Origin: Symbiodinium natans | Taxonomy: Eukaryota; Sar; Dinophyceae; Suessiales; Symbiodiniaceae | DNA: 64,000 nucleotides | NCBI GenBank assembly: GCA_905221605.1 | Contig: CAJNDS010000003.1 | Span: 157,501 to 221,500, forward strand | Direction: 5' to 3' | Shown here: positions 37,482 through 46,802 of the stretch, one piece after another | Layout of the letters: every line of letters starts with the position of its first letter | Numbering within the stretch: position 1 is the stretch's first letter | Notes under the pieces: model-generated | The model's input: only the letters and a program-made list of their open reading frames with translations | Database searches by the model: none | Told to the model about the DNA's origin: nothing | Made by a program: the position numbers and the translations under genes

Positions 37482-37779
37482 GGCCTCTGTTGGGAGTTGC
37501 CCTCAGTCCTAAACCCTAAAGCTGAAAACCTAACCCTAAACCCCGGAGACGAGCTCCTCTTGCCTGGAACCTTGATAGTGTTTCATTTACTCCTCTCGAA
37601 ATTTAGTTGTTATTTTGTGTTTTTTTGGGGGGGATCCTGAGTTGGATTTCGCGCCGGGCACAATAGGATCTCTAGAAGTCCTCGGGTAATTGCATGGCCC
37701 CGGGCCTATTGACCTCTAAGTGGTCAAATTTGTGGGCCTTGGGAATATTGTGTGCACCATATATATATATATATGTAGT
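37482..37779. other. Mostly unique spacer
   Basis: CCCTAAA scraps at 37,509-37,545, a TTTTTTTGGGGGGG run near 37,620 and an (AT)n microsatellite at 37,759-37,775. Confidence 0.5.
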
Positions 37780-37884
37780 AGGGTTTATATTTCTTGTATC
37801 CCCAAAAGGACACCAGGTATATACACTCACCAATATTCAAAAGGAACCCTTATATACACTCACCAAAAATAGAAATATAAAACC
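37780..37884 (+). mobile_element. Family D element, copy D1
   Basis: AGGGTTTATATTTCTTGTAT at the left and AATAGAAATATAAAACC at the right form TIRs (GGTTTATATTTCT). The interior ATATACACTCACCAATATT and a second TATACACTCACCAA are shared with D2 (60,433-60,537). (AT)n tracts flank it on both sides. Confidence 0.68.
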
Positions 37885-38166
37885 TGCTTTATATATATAT
37901 ATAATATATATATATACATGTAGGTAGGTATGTATCTTAAGGCTGCCCTGTAGGGGAAGAGACAGGACCTAGGGTGCGAGTCTAGATGCCCTCATGGCAG
38001 TTGAACCACTCATTTGTGAATGGGGTGGTTGGGTTAGGATTCAGGGTTTTAGGGGTTAGCGTCTAGGGTATGTCCTTGATAACCCCCCCCCCCTGGGAAG
38101 TGAAACAACCCCCATGTCCAGCAGCCTGAACGCGAAACACTAGATCCTCCAAACAGCCCTGAGCTC
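37885..38166. other. AT microsatellite and unique spacer
   Basis: (AT)n at 37,889-37,916, TAGG/GTAT words, then unique sequence with a poly-C run at 38,083-38,093. Confidence 0.5.
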
Positions 38167-38313
38167 TAAAACCTAAATTGTTAAACCCTAAACCCTAAGC
38201 TCTAAACCCTAAGCCCTAAACCGTAAACCCTAAAACCCTATAAACCCTAAAAACCCTAAAAACCCTAAAAACCCTAAAAACCCTAAACCCAAAACCCTAA
38301 ACCCTAAACCCTA
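38167..38313 (-). repeat. CCCTAAA tract with CCCTAAAAA nonamers
   Basis: Regular units, then four CCCTAAAAA units, then regular again. Confidence 0.92.
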
Positions 38314-38429
38314 GGGGCGTAGGGAGGCCCTAAACCCCACCTTAAGGCCTCTCAGCGACCTGCAGGATTCATGCAAGACGCCTGCGAATCCAGGACTCGA
38401 GCTTGACCACCGGGCCATCCTCTCCCCAA

Positions 38430-38572
38430 GGTTTAGGGTTTAGGGTTTAGGGTTTAGGGTTTAGGGTTCAGGGTTTAGGGTTTAGGGCTTGTGGTTGAGG
38501 GTTTAGGGTTTAGGGTCCAGGGTCTAGGGTTTAGGGTTTAGGGCTTTGTAAGGTGCAGGGCTTAGGGTTTTG
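38430..38572 (+). repeat. TTTAGGG tract
   Basis: Five regular units then degenerate TTCAGGG, TCTAGGG and TTGAGGG. Confidence 0.9.
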
Positions 38573-39069
38573 GAGCTTTTGCGGCGGGTCCACATTCCAA
38601 AAGGCTTGTATTTGGGTGCTACGGTTTGGAACCTACCCACCCACCTTCTGAAGTCTGACACTTTGCAGCACGTTTTATAGTGACACTTCCCTGTATTCCA
38701 CGTTGACCAGTTCTCTTAAAGCCCTAAAAGCTAAACTAGAGACCCTGAACCCTGTAAATTCCAGAGCAACAGCAGCAATATCTGCAGTTCTTCCGATCTG
38801 AAATGCCTGAGCAACACCATCAAGGTTTGAGACGAAACGAGGCCCTAAACCCTAAACGTTATTCTGCTAGGACCGCAACCTTCCAAGCCTACCCTAAGCC
38901 CTGAACCCCAAACCCTATAAGATCTTTTTCAAATCCTCAACCACAAAAGCCCCAAAGACTAACGGTTCCCGTTGCTTCATTCAGGGATTACGAACCAGTT
39001 GTGATCATGCACGTATGAGGCAACCACGCACGAAGAGTTCGGGGAGTCAATATCAGGCCAGCTGGAAAA
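38573..39069. other. Mostly unique spacer
   Basis: Scattered CCCTAAA words at 38,725-38,755, 38,843-38,857 and 38,885-38,920. No gene signal. Confidence 0.5.
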
Positions 39070-39352
39070 TAGGGTTTAGGGTTTAGGGTTTAGGGTTTAG
39101 GGTTTAGGGTTTAGGGTGTAGGGTTTAGGGTTTAGGGTTTCGGGTACGTTCCATGAACCCGCAAGGGGAGCCCGATCCCGCCCTAAGCCCTAAACCCTTC
39201 ACCCGAAACCCAAAACCTGAAACATCGCCACTCTGGGGGCCCTCGCCAGCCCCCTAACCGTAGGCGTTAAACCCCTAAAGCCTCACTTGCTTACCCTAAA
39301 CCCTAAACCCGAAGCCCGAAGCCCTACAACCCCAAACCCTAAACCCTAAAGC
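39070..39352. repeat. TTTAGGG tract, then degenerate CCCTAAA words
   Basis: 39,070-39,144 TTTAGGG; 39,180-39,352 scattered CCCTAAA, CCCGAAG and CCCTAAAG with CCTCANTTGCTTNNCC repeated twice. Confidence 0.85.
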
Positions 39353-39381
39353 CTCAATTGCTTGTCCTTGACCTTAAACTT

Positions 39382-39480
39382 GGGATGTTCCCCCTTGTAC
39401 CAACAGTCCTCCATAGGGATTCTAGTACCCCCTAATATAATCCCTATGAAGGACTGTGAGTGTAAGGGGGGGAACACCCC
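39382..39480 (+). mobile_element. Family A element, copy A3 (99 bp, long arms)
   Basis: Arms of about 40 bp: GGGATGTTCCCCCTTGTACC then AACAGTCCTCCATAGGGATT, inverted as AATCCCTATGAAGGACTGTG then AGTGTAAGGGGGG and AACACCCC. The loop is CTAGTACCCCCTAATAT. The structure is almost entirely palindromic. Confidence 0.78.
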
Positions 39481-39483
39481 AAC

Positions 39484-39994
39484 CCAAACCCCGAATCCTA
39501 ATTAATTAAACCCTAAGTGGTTTATTTTCGGGTCCTGAGGCAAAAGCCCTAAACCCTAAACCCTAAACCCTAAACCCTGAACCCGAACCCTAAACCCTAA
39601 ACCCTAAACCCTAAACCCTAGACCCTAAACCCTAAACCCTACACCCAAACCCCTTTAGGGCTTAGGGTGGTTTAGGGCCACACCTGCTCCACGACATCGC
39701 CGCACGAAAGGCTTGCGACAACCTCGGGAAGCTCCGGGACGTGGAGTTTGAGGCCGGGCTCACGGCGCATAAAAAGCATGGCTTCGGGTTTTGGGTTCAG
39801 TGTTTTGGGTTTAGGGTTTAGGGTTCCTGGAGGTGCCTGGACGTTTCTGGCGCCCTAACACCCTCAACCCTCAACCCTAAAACCCTTAAACCCTCAACCC
39901 TAAACCCTAAACCCTAAAACCCTAACACCCTAACACCCTAACACCCTAACACCCTAACACCCTAAAACCCTGAACCCTCAACCCTCAACCCTAG
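39484..39994. repeat. Run of CCCTAAA tracts with CCCTAACA block
   Basis: 39,484-39,515 and 39,547-39,650 CCCTAAA; short G-strand words at 39,655-39,680 and 39,785-39,830; 39,852-39,994 contains six CCCTAACA octamers in a row, then CCCTCAA. Confidence 0.88.
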
Positions 39995-40082
39995 ACCCAC
40001 AGTGACTCAAGCCCCCCGGCTTCGCTGTCCAGCTCTAACGATGCGCGGACGATGATGTCCTGACTTCGACCATCTGGCAGAG

Positions 40083-40372
40083 GGGGTTTAGGGTTTAGGG
40101 TTCAGGGTTTAGGGTTTAGGGCTTGGGGCTTAAGGGTGAAGGGGTTGGGGCGTCAGGTTTCCGTACCAAGTCACCTGATCCTCCACTTAAAGCACATCCG
40201 AAAGCCCTGAGCCCTCAACCCTAAATCCTAAACGCTAAGCCCTACACCCTAAATCTAAACCCTGAACCCTAAACCCTAAACCCTAAACCCTAACCCCTAA
40301 GCCCTAAACCCTAAACCCTAAACCTTAAACCCTAAACCCTAAACCTTAAACCCTAAACCCTAAACCCTAACC
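40083..40372. repeat. TTTAGGG scrap and CCCTAAA tract
   Basis: 40,083-40,150 degenerate G-strand; 40,204-40,372 CCCTAAA with CCTTAAA units. Confidence 0.9.
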
Positions 40373-40487
40373 TTGCTAAAACCTGTGCCCCAGGATGCAG
40401 TCCTGTTCACCCTCCGCCGACTCATAGACGGCCTCAATTCGGCTTTTTATTGCCCGGGGTCGGCTATAGCTATGATGGCTCTCTTAA

Positions 40488-40606
40488 GGTTTAGGGTTTA
40501 GGGTTTAGGGTTTAGGGTTTAGGGTTTAGGGTTTCGGGTTTCGGGTTTAGGGTTTTTTGGGGTTTAGGGTTGGGGTTTTTAGGGTTGGGGTTTCGGGTTT
40601 CGGGCC
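40488..40606 (+). repeat. TTTAGGG tract with TTTCGGG and TTGGGGTTTTTAGGG
   Basis: Eight regular units, then a mixed end. A unique spacer 40,607-40,762 follows, open on both strands but unrecognised. Confidence 0.88.
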
Positions 40607-40843
40607 CCTCGTACTGGGCTTGCTTCCGGACCAAACAAGAAACACAATCCCTACCTTTTTGTTACAGTTTGTAGAGAGCAAATGTTGGAATTTAGGATTC
40701 CTGGTGTTGGTGGGCTTTGTGGTTTTGGCCCCGCGGCTAAAGGGACGCTCAGCGCTCAAATCCCTAAGCCCTAAACCCTAAACCACCGAACCTGTTTGCT
40801 TAGCGGGCTCTATACCTATACATGGACGTTCATGGTACTACTA

Positions 40844-40901
40844 ACCAATTATAACTGTACTTATAACCCACTGTACAATTGTAAGTACAGTCATAGCTGG
40901 T
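40844..40901. repeat. Imperfect hairpin with TTATAACCCA core
   Basis: ACCAATTATAACTGTACTTA at 40,844 pairs with 40,879-40,901 (about 19 of 23 matched). The loop is CCCACTGTACAA. TTATAACCCA is also found twice inside element R (9,241-9,275), hinting at a shared family. Confidence 0.55.
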
Positions 40902-40906
40902 CAATA

Positions 40907-40993
40907 TCCCTAAACCCTAAACCCTAAACCCTAAACGGTTTAGGGTTTAGGGTTTAGGGTTTAGGGTTCAGGGTTTAGGGTTTAGGGTTTAGG
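40907..40993. repeat. CCCTAAA tract inverted directly into TTTAGGG
   Basis: Four CCCTAAA units, then ACGG, then eight TTTAGGG/TTCAGGG units: a near-perfect telomeric palindrome with a four-base centre, in C-then-G order. Confidence 0.94.
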
Positions 40994-41116
40994 AACCTCC
41001 ATAACACGAACAAAACTCTCTAAACCCTGAATCTCTAAACCCTAAGCGCCAGAGGTGTCGGAAAAGGGAGGACAAGCCAACGGCGGGGGTAGGGTGCAAG
41101 GCTTAGGGTTCAAGTC

Positions 41117-41209
41117 CGGGGGTGGGGGGGGGGGGCGGGGGGTGGGGGGCGGGGGGTGGGGGGGGGGGGGGGGGGTGGCGGGGGTGGGGGGGGGGGGGGG
41201 GGGGGTGGG
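41117..41209 (+). repeat. 93-base G-rich tract
   Basis: G runs of 4 to 18 separated by single T or C. Both strands are open (GGGGGG or PPPPPP), which is not evidence of a gene. Confidence 0.9.
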
Positions 41210-41590
41210 CGTAACCCTCAAACAAAACTCGGAAACGTCAAGGTCAGACCCTAACCCCGAACCCTTCAAATCTGTTTCGCACAGGGAAGCAGCATGTGCT
41301 GGTTCTTGCGCATCAGCGGCCCCCCCGCCTCAGGCGCGCTCACAACGCTGAGTGCTCTGACCGCAGCCACTGCGGAAACTTGCCCGGTTGACGAGAGACG
41401 TTGCGTTGCCAGCAACAACGCTCGCCATCCGGCAGACTCTCAAAGAATTGAAGTACGGACAGACTCTGCCCAATCTTCCTGCGTGTCAACCATGCCGGAA
41501 AATATGCGGGCGAAAGGGCAGGCCGTGCACATCGCAGCGACCGTACTTCGTGGGGCGCGCGGACCTCCTTGCATGCTGCTCCAAGTCGCG
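41210..41590. other. 380-base unique island
   Basis: No repeats. Two + strand frames overlap (41,294-41,608 and 41,388-41,594) and neither is recognisable; the longer (MCWFLRISGPPASG) runs into the next TTTAGGG tract. A coding exon is possible but unsupported. Confidence 0.35.
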
Positions 41591-41828
41591 CTAGGGTTTA
41601 GGGTTTAGGGTTTAGGGTTTAGGGTTTAGGGTTTAGGGTTTAGGGTTTAGGGTTTAGGGTTTAGGGTTTAGGGTTTAGGGTTTAGGGTTCAGGGTTCAGG
41701 GTTTAGGGTTTAGGGTTTGCTCGCACGTAGAACTGGTGGACCACCCAGATTGCCTAAACCCTGAACCCTAAACCCTAAACCCTAAACCCGAAACCCTAAA
41801 CCCTAAGCCGTTACCCTAAACCCTAAAC
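41591..41828. repeat. TTTAGGG tract and CCCTAAA tract
   Basis: 41,591-41,719 has about 18 units with two TTCAGGG. 41,754-41,828 is CCCTAAA, with only 34 unique bases between. Confidence 0.94.
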
Positions 41829-42195
41829 GCCCACAGCTCAAAGAGAGGTAACGAGCGACGCAGGCCAGCGGCCTAAGCGCTGCTAGCACCAGCACCCACC
41901 CAACCACAACCCTGAACCCTGATCAACCCCGCTTAACCTGAAGGTTTCAAGGTTAGGGTTTAGGGTTTAACACACTTCTCCACCATGTTCTTACCAAAAA
42001 CGGATGCCCACAAAGTCAAGATTCAACGAGTGCCCAGTAAGTTAAGGTTTCGGGCCAACTGCGGTCCTCATCACGAACCTGCACCTGAACGCCCCCTGAA
42101 CAATGATCCCTTTAAACCTAAGCTCCTAAACCCTCAACCCCTGAAACCCTGAACTCTAAACTCTAACCCTGCAACCCCAAACCCTAAACCCAACC
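41829..42195. other. Unique spacer and degenerate CCCTAAA scraps
   Basis: Short scraps at 41,909-41,930, 41,942-41,970 and 42,108-42,195, otherwise unique. Confidence 0.5.
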
Positions 42196-42580
42196 GCAGA
42201 CTGGAGCCATCCCAAATGCAAGGGGGTCTGAGGGCCACGCGCGCCACTGCGGGGCGTGCGTGCGAACCAGATACCTCAAGGGCTGATGTGGCTGAGGGCT
42301 GAGGATGTATGTAGGGTTTAAGGTTCGGGTTCAGGTGTTTCGGGCTTAGGATGTAGGGTTCAGGGTTCGTGCGCTCTTAGGGTTGTCAAAGCCCTAACCC
42401 CTACATCCCAGCTCTACACAGGGCTGCGTACACAAGGCACGGACTACCAACGTAGTTTCTTTTGCAAAGAGAATCCTTAATACAACCTTTTCTTAGTAAT
42501 TAGATAGACCAAACTGGTTTTTGATGTGCTTAACAACATGTTGTATTGTCTCTAGAAGGGTTCAAAAAAGTCGGAAGAAT
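42196..42580. other. Unique spacer with small inverted repeat
   Basis: Degenerate G words at 42,311-42,390. AATACAAC at 42,479-42,486 is inverted at 42,540-42,547. A perfect palindrome ACAACATGTTGT lies at about 42,533. Confidence 0.45.
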
Positions 42581-42689
42581 ATATGGGTGGCTGTCAAAAT
42601 TAGGGTCCCTTTTTGGGTCCCGATTATAATACGGCACCTAATATTTAGGGCACCCCAAAAGGGACCATAATTTTGACAACCACCCATAT
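42581..42689 (+). mobile_element. Family J element, copy J3 (109 bp, long TIRs)
   Basis: ATATGGGTGGCTGTCAAAAT then TAGGGTCCCTTTTTGGG is inverted at the right end with about 34 of 37 matches. The centre CGATTATAATACGGCACCTA corresponds to the J1/J2 core. The end is compatible with a TA target, but the palindromic ATAT border makes this ambiguous. No coding capacity. Confidence 0.8.
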
Positions 42690-42797
42690 GTATCTAGATC
42701 GCATCAGTAGATCACACGCAGGGCTCAGGATGTATAATGTCTATAGGGGTGCAGATCTGCAACGAGCAGGCGAAGGCATGAGAGAACCTTCTGGCGA

Positions 42798-42899
42798 CCC
42801 TAAACCCTAAACCCTAAACCCTAAACCCTAAACCCTAAACCCTAAACCCTAAACCCTAAACCCTAAACCCTAAACCCTAAACCCTAAACCCTAAACCCC
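42798..42899 (-). repeat. CCCTAAA tract of 14 units
   Basis: Very regular. Confidence 0.96.
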
Positions 42900-42977
42900 C
42901 AAGTCTTCCTGCCAGGAGAGTATCTGGCTGCCGCTGCCCTCCCCAGGCACTGCGAGGCGGCTTCTTCGGCCAGCAGA

Positions 42978-43063
42978 CTTAGGGTTTAGGGTTTAGGGTT
43001 TAGGGTTTAGGGTTTAGGGTTTAGGGTTTAGGGTTTAGGGTTTAGGGTTTAGGGTTTAGGGTT
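42978..43063 (+). repeat. TTTAGGG tract of 12 units
   Basis: Very regular, opposite in orientation to the tract 80 bases upstream. Confidence 0.96.
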
Positions 43064-43619
43064 GCTCCAGGGCCCACCTGCGCTGAATGGTTTTTGGCTG
43101 TGAGACAGCCAGAAGACCGCCTCAGAACTACGGCAGCCCCGCAGACCTCCTCGGAGACCACATGAACCCTAAAACTGGGGCCCTAGACCCTCTACTACTA
43201 AAATTCCTTACTAAGGTATGTGAACCATAAACCCTTTTAAGGTTCATTTGGTCCTTAAGGCTGCGTGAGGCTTCAGAGCGCCACGCGCACCTTTGATTGT
43301 CGCGCTTCCTCTTGCCGTCTAGGACACCGCCCTGAGCACGGCGGTTGGACGGCCTGTCGCCCGCATCGCCGCTGATGAAACTTGAGTCAGAAATGTAGGC
43401 AACCGCAAAAACGGAATTGCAAACCTATGTCCAGGTAGAAGAAACGACCGGGAGGCATCCTTCTTTAGGGTTAATTAGGGTTGAAATAGTGTTTAGTTTA
43501 GTTGCCCAGCCATAGTGCCTTAATCCCCCACCACCCCAAAATGCAGACCCGTAGCCCGAGAATCTACTGGGGCGTGAAGGGTCGCCCTTTTCCTTGCTGC
43601 TCTTGGTGTTTAACCCTTT
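43064..43619. other. 550-base mostly unique island
   Basis: Contains only stray units (near 43,165 and 43,465-43,500). No recognisable frame. Confidence 0.5.
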
Positions 43620-43735
43620 CCAAAACCTAAACCTTAAACCCTAAACCCCAAACACCTCTTCCAGCTCATGCCCCCGTACAGCTGGTGGCTAAGCCGCTAA
43701 CCCAAACAAGCAGGCCGAGGTTGTCCAATCCCGAG

Positions 43736-44085
43736 CAACCCTGGGCCCTAAACCCTGGTAGCCCCAAACCCTAAACCCTAGTAGCCCTAAACCCTAGTAG
43801 CCCTAAACCCCGAACCCAAAAACCGTTCAGTAAGCCCTAAACCCTAGTAGCCCTATAAACCCCAAACCCCGAAACCCTTTCAGTAGCCCTAAACCCTCAG
43901 CCCTAGTAGCCCAACCCTAAACCCCAAACCCCGAAGCCCTTTCAGCAGCCCTTTCATCCCTAAACCCTAGTAGCCCGAAACCCTAAACCCCGAACCCGGA
44001 ACCCTCTCAGCAGCCCTAAACCCTAGTAGCCCTAAACCCTAAACCCTAAACCCTAGTAGCCCTGAACCCCGAACCCAGCAGCCCC
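43736..44085 (-). repeat. Higher-order repeat CCCTAAACCCTAGTAG
   Basis: About nine copies of CCCTAAACCCTAGTAG, some with inserted CCCCAAA, CCCCGAA or CCTTTCAGCAG. A two-heptamer unit with one variant copy has been amplified as a block. A CCCTAAA scrap at 43,620-43,660 precedes it. Confidence 0.88.
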
Positions 44086-44194
44086 GAGGTCTTCACTGTG
44101 GACCGCCAGCGCGAGAGGCATCGGCCGTCACCCAGCCTTCGGGCTGGATCGGCATGCGAATGCACCTTGCAAGCACTGTAGGGATGATCTGGAC

Positions 44195-44358
44195 GTTTAG
44201 GGTTTAGGGTTTGGGGTTTAGGGTTTAGAGTTTGGGGTTTGGGGTTTAGGGGTTTGGGGTTTGGGGTTTGGGGTTTAGGGTTTAGGGTTTGGGGTTTGGG
44301 GTTTGGGGTTTGGGGTTTAGGGTTTAGGGTTTAGGGTTGTCCTAGGGTTTTTGGGGGT
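44195..44358 (+). repeat. Mixed TTTAGGG/TTTGGGG tract
   Basis: The two variants alternate in short homogenised runs. Confidence 0.93.
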
Positions 44359-44520
44359 TCCGGGAGACTCTGCGAGATTTGTTTGGGAATTGGGGCTCCC
44401 CAGCGGTATTCTCTGCTGGTTTGTCTGGGAGTGGGCTCTCCCGGCAGGGACACTCTATGGAATTTCTGCGGGATTCTCGAAAAGGTTCTCTGCGGGTGGG
44501 TGCTGCAGCCCTACTCCCGA
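44359..44520. repeat. Spacer with an imperfect 40-base tandem duplication
   Basis: TTTGTTTGGGAATTGGGGCT at 44,379 is repeated as TTTGTCTGGGAGTGGGCTCT at 44,420, each followed by C-rich then TNCTCTNTG words. The minus-strand frame through it is not recognised. Confidence 0.55.
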
Positions 44521-44527
44521 AACCCTT

Positions 44528-44945
44528 CAAACCCCATAAACCCCATAAACCCATAAACCCTATAAACCCTACAAACCCCATAAAGCCCATAAACCCCACA
44601 AAGCCCATAAACCCCACAAAACCCATGAGCCCTAATAAACCCCATAAACCCTATGAACCCTCGAAACCCTGTAAACACTATACGCCCAAAACCCTAGAAG
44701 CTAGAAGCCCTAAGCCCTAAGCCCTAAGCCCTAAGCCCTAAGCCCTAAGCCCTAAGCCCTAAGCCCTAAGCCCTAAGCCCTAAGCCCTAAGCCCTAAGCC
44801 CTAACCCTAAGTTTAGGGTTTAGGGTTTAGGGTTTAGGGCTTAGGGCTTAGGGCTTAGGGCTTAGGGCTTAGGGCTTAGGGCTTAGGGCTTAGGGTTTAG
44901 GGTTTAGGGTTTAGGGTTTAGGGTTTAGGGTTTAGGGTTTAAGAT
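44528..44945. repeat. CCCATAAA array, AAGCCCT array and inverted TTAGGGC array
   Basis: 44,528-44,700: CCCCATAAA/CCCTATAAA nonamers. 44,703-44,808: about fifteen AAGCCCT units. 44,812: inversion to TTTAGGG, then nine TTAGGGC units (44,836-44,895), then TTTAGGG. The AAGCCCT and TTAGGGC blocks are reverse complements, so this is a large telomere-like palindrome. Confidence 0.93.
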
Positions 44946-45084
44946 GTAGGGCGCAGGGTTTCAGAAGTTTAGGGTTGGCGATTCCGTTAGACCGATCACC
45001 AGATTGGGGGGAGCTTCACTCCAGGGCGCGCAGCCGCCTTCGTTCGCCGTCTCACTAAGGGGGTTCACTTGCTAGAGACATTCG

Positions 45085-45155
45085 TTTAGGGTTTAGGGTT
45101 TAGGGTTTAGGGTTTAGGGTTTAGGGTTTAAGGTTTAGGGTTTAGGGTATCGCCC
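45085..45155 (+). repeat. TTTAGGG tract
   Basis: Nine units with one TTTAAGG. Confidence 0.94.
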
Positions 45156-45213
45156 GACTCAGGCGTAGAGTCGCAACTCGCGGATTCTTGGACCCCGCAA
45201 AGGCAATCAAAAC

Positions 45214-45643
45214 GGCCTAAGCCCTAAACACTAAAACCCTCCACACCCTTAAACGCCCCTAAACCCTAAACTCTATATAAACCCCTAAACCCTATACAAA
45301 CCCTATATAAACCCTAAACCCTAACCCTAAACCCTAATACCCTAACCCTAAACCCTATATAAACCCTAAAAACCCTCGACGCCCTTAAACACCCAGTGTC
45401 CTTCAGCTCTCCATGCCCTTCGAACCACCCTAAACCTTAAAACCCTGAAACCCTAAAACCCTAAACCCTAAACCCTAAACTTAGGGTTTAGGGTTCAGGG
45501 TTTAGGGTTTAGGGTTTAGGGTTTAGGGTCTAGGGTTTAGGGCTTAGGGCTTAGGGCTTAGGGCTTAGGGCCCTGAAGCCTGAATCCCCGAAATCCCTCA
45601 AACCCCACACTAAACCCTGAACCCTAAATCCCTCAAACCCTAA
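45214..45643. repeat. Degenerate CCCTAAA, inverted TTTAGGG/TTAGGGC, degenerate CCCTAAA
   Basis: 45,214-45,479 with CCCTATATAAA variants; CTAAACTTAGGG inversion at 45,480; TTTAGGG then four TTAGGGC to 45,571; then CCCTGAAG/CCCTCAAA words to 45,643. Confidence 0.9.
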
Positions 45644-45644
45644 A

Positions 45645-45775
45645 CTACCAATTGCTTAAGAACCCCCCCCCCCCAAAGAAAAACAAAACATTCTTCCATT
45701 TAAGGGTAATATAGTGATTGCTTTTTGTTCATTTCTTGGGGGGGGGGGGGGGGGGGGTTCTTAAGCAGATGGTAG
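45645..45775 (+). mobile_element. Family F element, copy F3, with TAAA target duplication
   Basis: CTACCAATTGCTTAAGAACC at the left and TTCTTAAGCAGATGGTAG at the right are TIRs. TAAA is at 45,641-45,644 and 45,776-45,779. Arms include a C run then AAAGAAAAACAAAAC, and the inverse (GTTCATTTCTT then 19 G). The poly-G expansion lies inside the right arm. 131 bp, non-coding. Confidence 0.82.
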
Positions 45776-45920
45776 TAAACCCCCCAAGCAGGTGCACGGG
45801 CTCTGAGAAAACGCGGCGGCTGCACCCCTGGCCCTTGCCCGAGGTAAGCACCCGAGGCCGCCCCTGCCAACAAGGCAGAGGGCCTACATTGTGCATTTCC
45901 CGGTTTCGGGCATAGGGATT

Positions 45921-46093
45921 TTTTCAACTTGGGGTTTAGGGTCTAGGGTTTAGGGTTTCGGGCTTAAGGTTTTGTTTTCAACTTGGGGTTTAGGGTTTAG
46001 GGTTTAGGGTTTAGGGTTTAGGGTTTAGGGTTTAGGGTTTAGGGTTTAGGGTTTAGGGTTTAGGGTTTAGGGTTTAGGGTTTAGGGTTTAGGG
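45921..46093 (+). repeat. TTTAGGG tract with a duplicated TTTTCAACTTGG border
   Basis: TTTTCAACTTGGGGTTTAGG at 45,921 recurs at 45,975. The non-telomeric part TTTTCAACTTGG is 12 bases. Between them are 32 bases of degenerate TTTAGGG. About fourteen regular units follow to 46,093. Confidence 0.92.
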
Positions 46094-46207
46094 TCTGGGG
46101 CGGGAGGGGGAGGGGGACCTGATTGTAAGGGTGTCCTATTTCAGGGCCTATGCCGGGCCGGAACAGTTCAATGTTGAACAAAAGGCTAGGTAAGGGTCTA
46201 AGTCGTC

Positions 46208-46397
46208 CCTAGGCTCTAAGTCTAGGGTTTAGGGTTTAGGGTTTAGGGTTTAGGGTTTAGGGTTTAGGGTTTAGGGTTTAGGGTTTAGGGTTTAGGGTTT
46301 AGGGTTTAGGGTTTAGGGTTTAGGGTTTAGGGTTTTAGGGTTTAGGGTTTAGGGTTTAGGGTTTAGGGTTTAGGGCCTAGGCTCTAGGGTTTTGGGG
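46208..46397 (+). repeat. TTTAGGG tract flanked by 11-bp direct repeats
   Basis: CCTAGGCTCTA at 46,208-46,218 and 46,376-46,386, perfect. Between lie 22 units of TTTAGGG (46,222-46,375) with one TTTTAGGG. This looks like a target-site duplication. Confidence 0.93.
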
Positions 46398-46707
46398 TGA
46401 TAACCTTGTTCAAACTACTTACATCTACTTACCACGGTTGCCCTGCTTACCCTTCGCCTCCTTCTTTCTCGGGAGAGAGGGGGGGGGGGGGGGTGAACGT
46501 TCTTTTTTGGGGGAGGGGAGGTGTTGAGGGTTTAGGGCTTAAAGCCTACACCCTAAACCTGAAGGTGGTGTAGGCCGACTCCTCTGACCCTAAAACCCTA
46601 AACCCTAAACCCTAAATACTCCAAGAGCCCATGCAGTGTCGACCTTCTGCTGGAAGACTGCGTTGTGCGAGGGCACCTGAATCAGGGATGAGAGCAGGTA
46701 TATGGGG
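46398..46707. other. Unique spacer with G run and CCCTAAA scrap
   Basis: A G run of about 14 at 46,480-46,493 and CCCTAAA at 46,590-46,618. Confidence 0.5.
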
Positions 46708-46802
46708 GTTTAGGGTTTAGGGTTTAGGGTTTAGGGTTTAGGGTTTAGGGTTTAGGGTTTAGGGTTTAGGGTTTAGGGTTTAGGGTTTAGGGTTTAGGGT
46801 GC
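46708..46802 (+). repeat. TTTAGGG tract of 13 units
   Basis: Very regular. Degenerate C-strand words follow (46,803-47,040), with a poly-C run at 47,039-47,051. Confidence 0.95.

Noticed and set aside
38376-38428. tRNA-like sequence on the minus strand (TGGCCCGGTGGTCAAGC)
   Set aside because: Resembles a D arm and A box, but lacks the conserved A14, and the only B-box-like word is about 20 bases away, too close for a tRNA. No cloverleaf can be folded.
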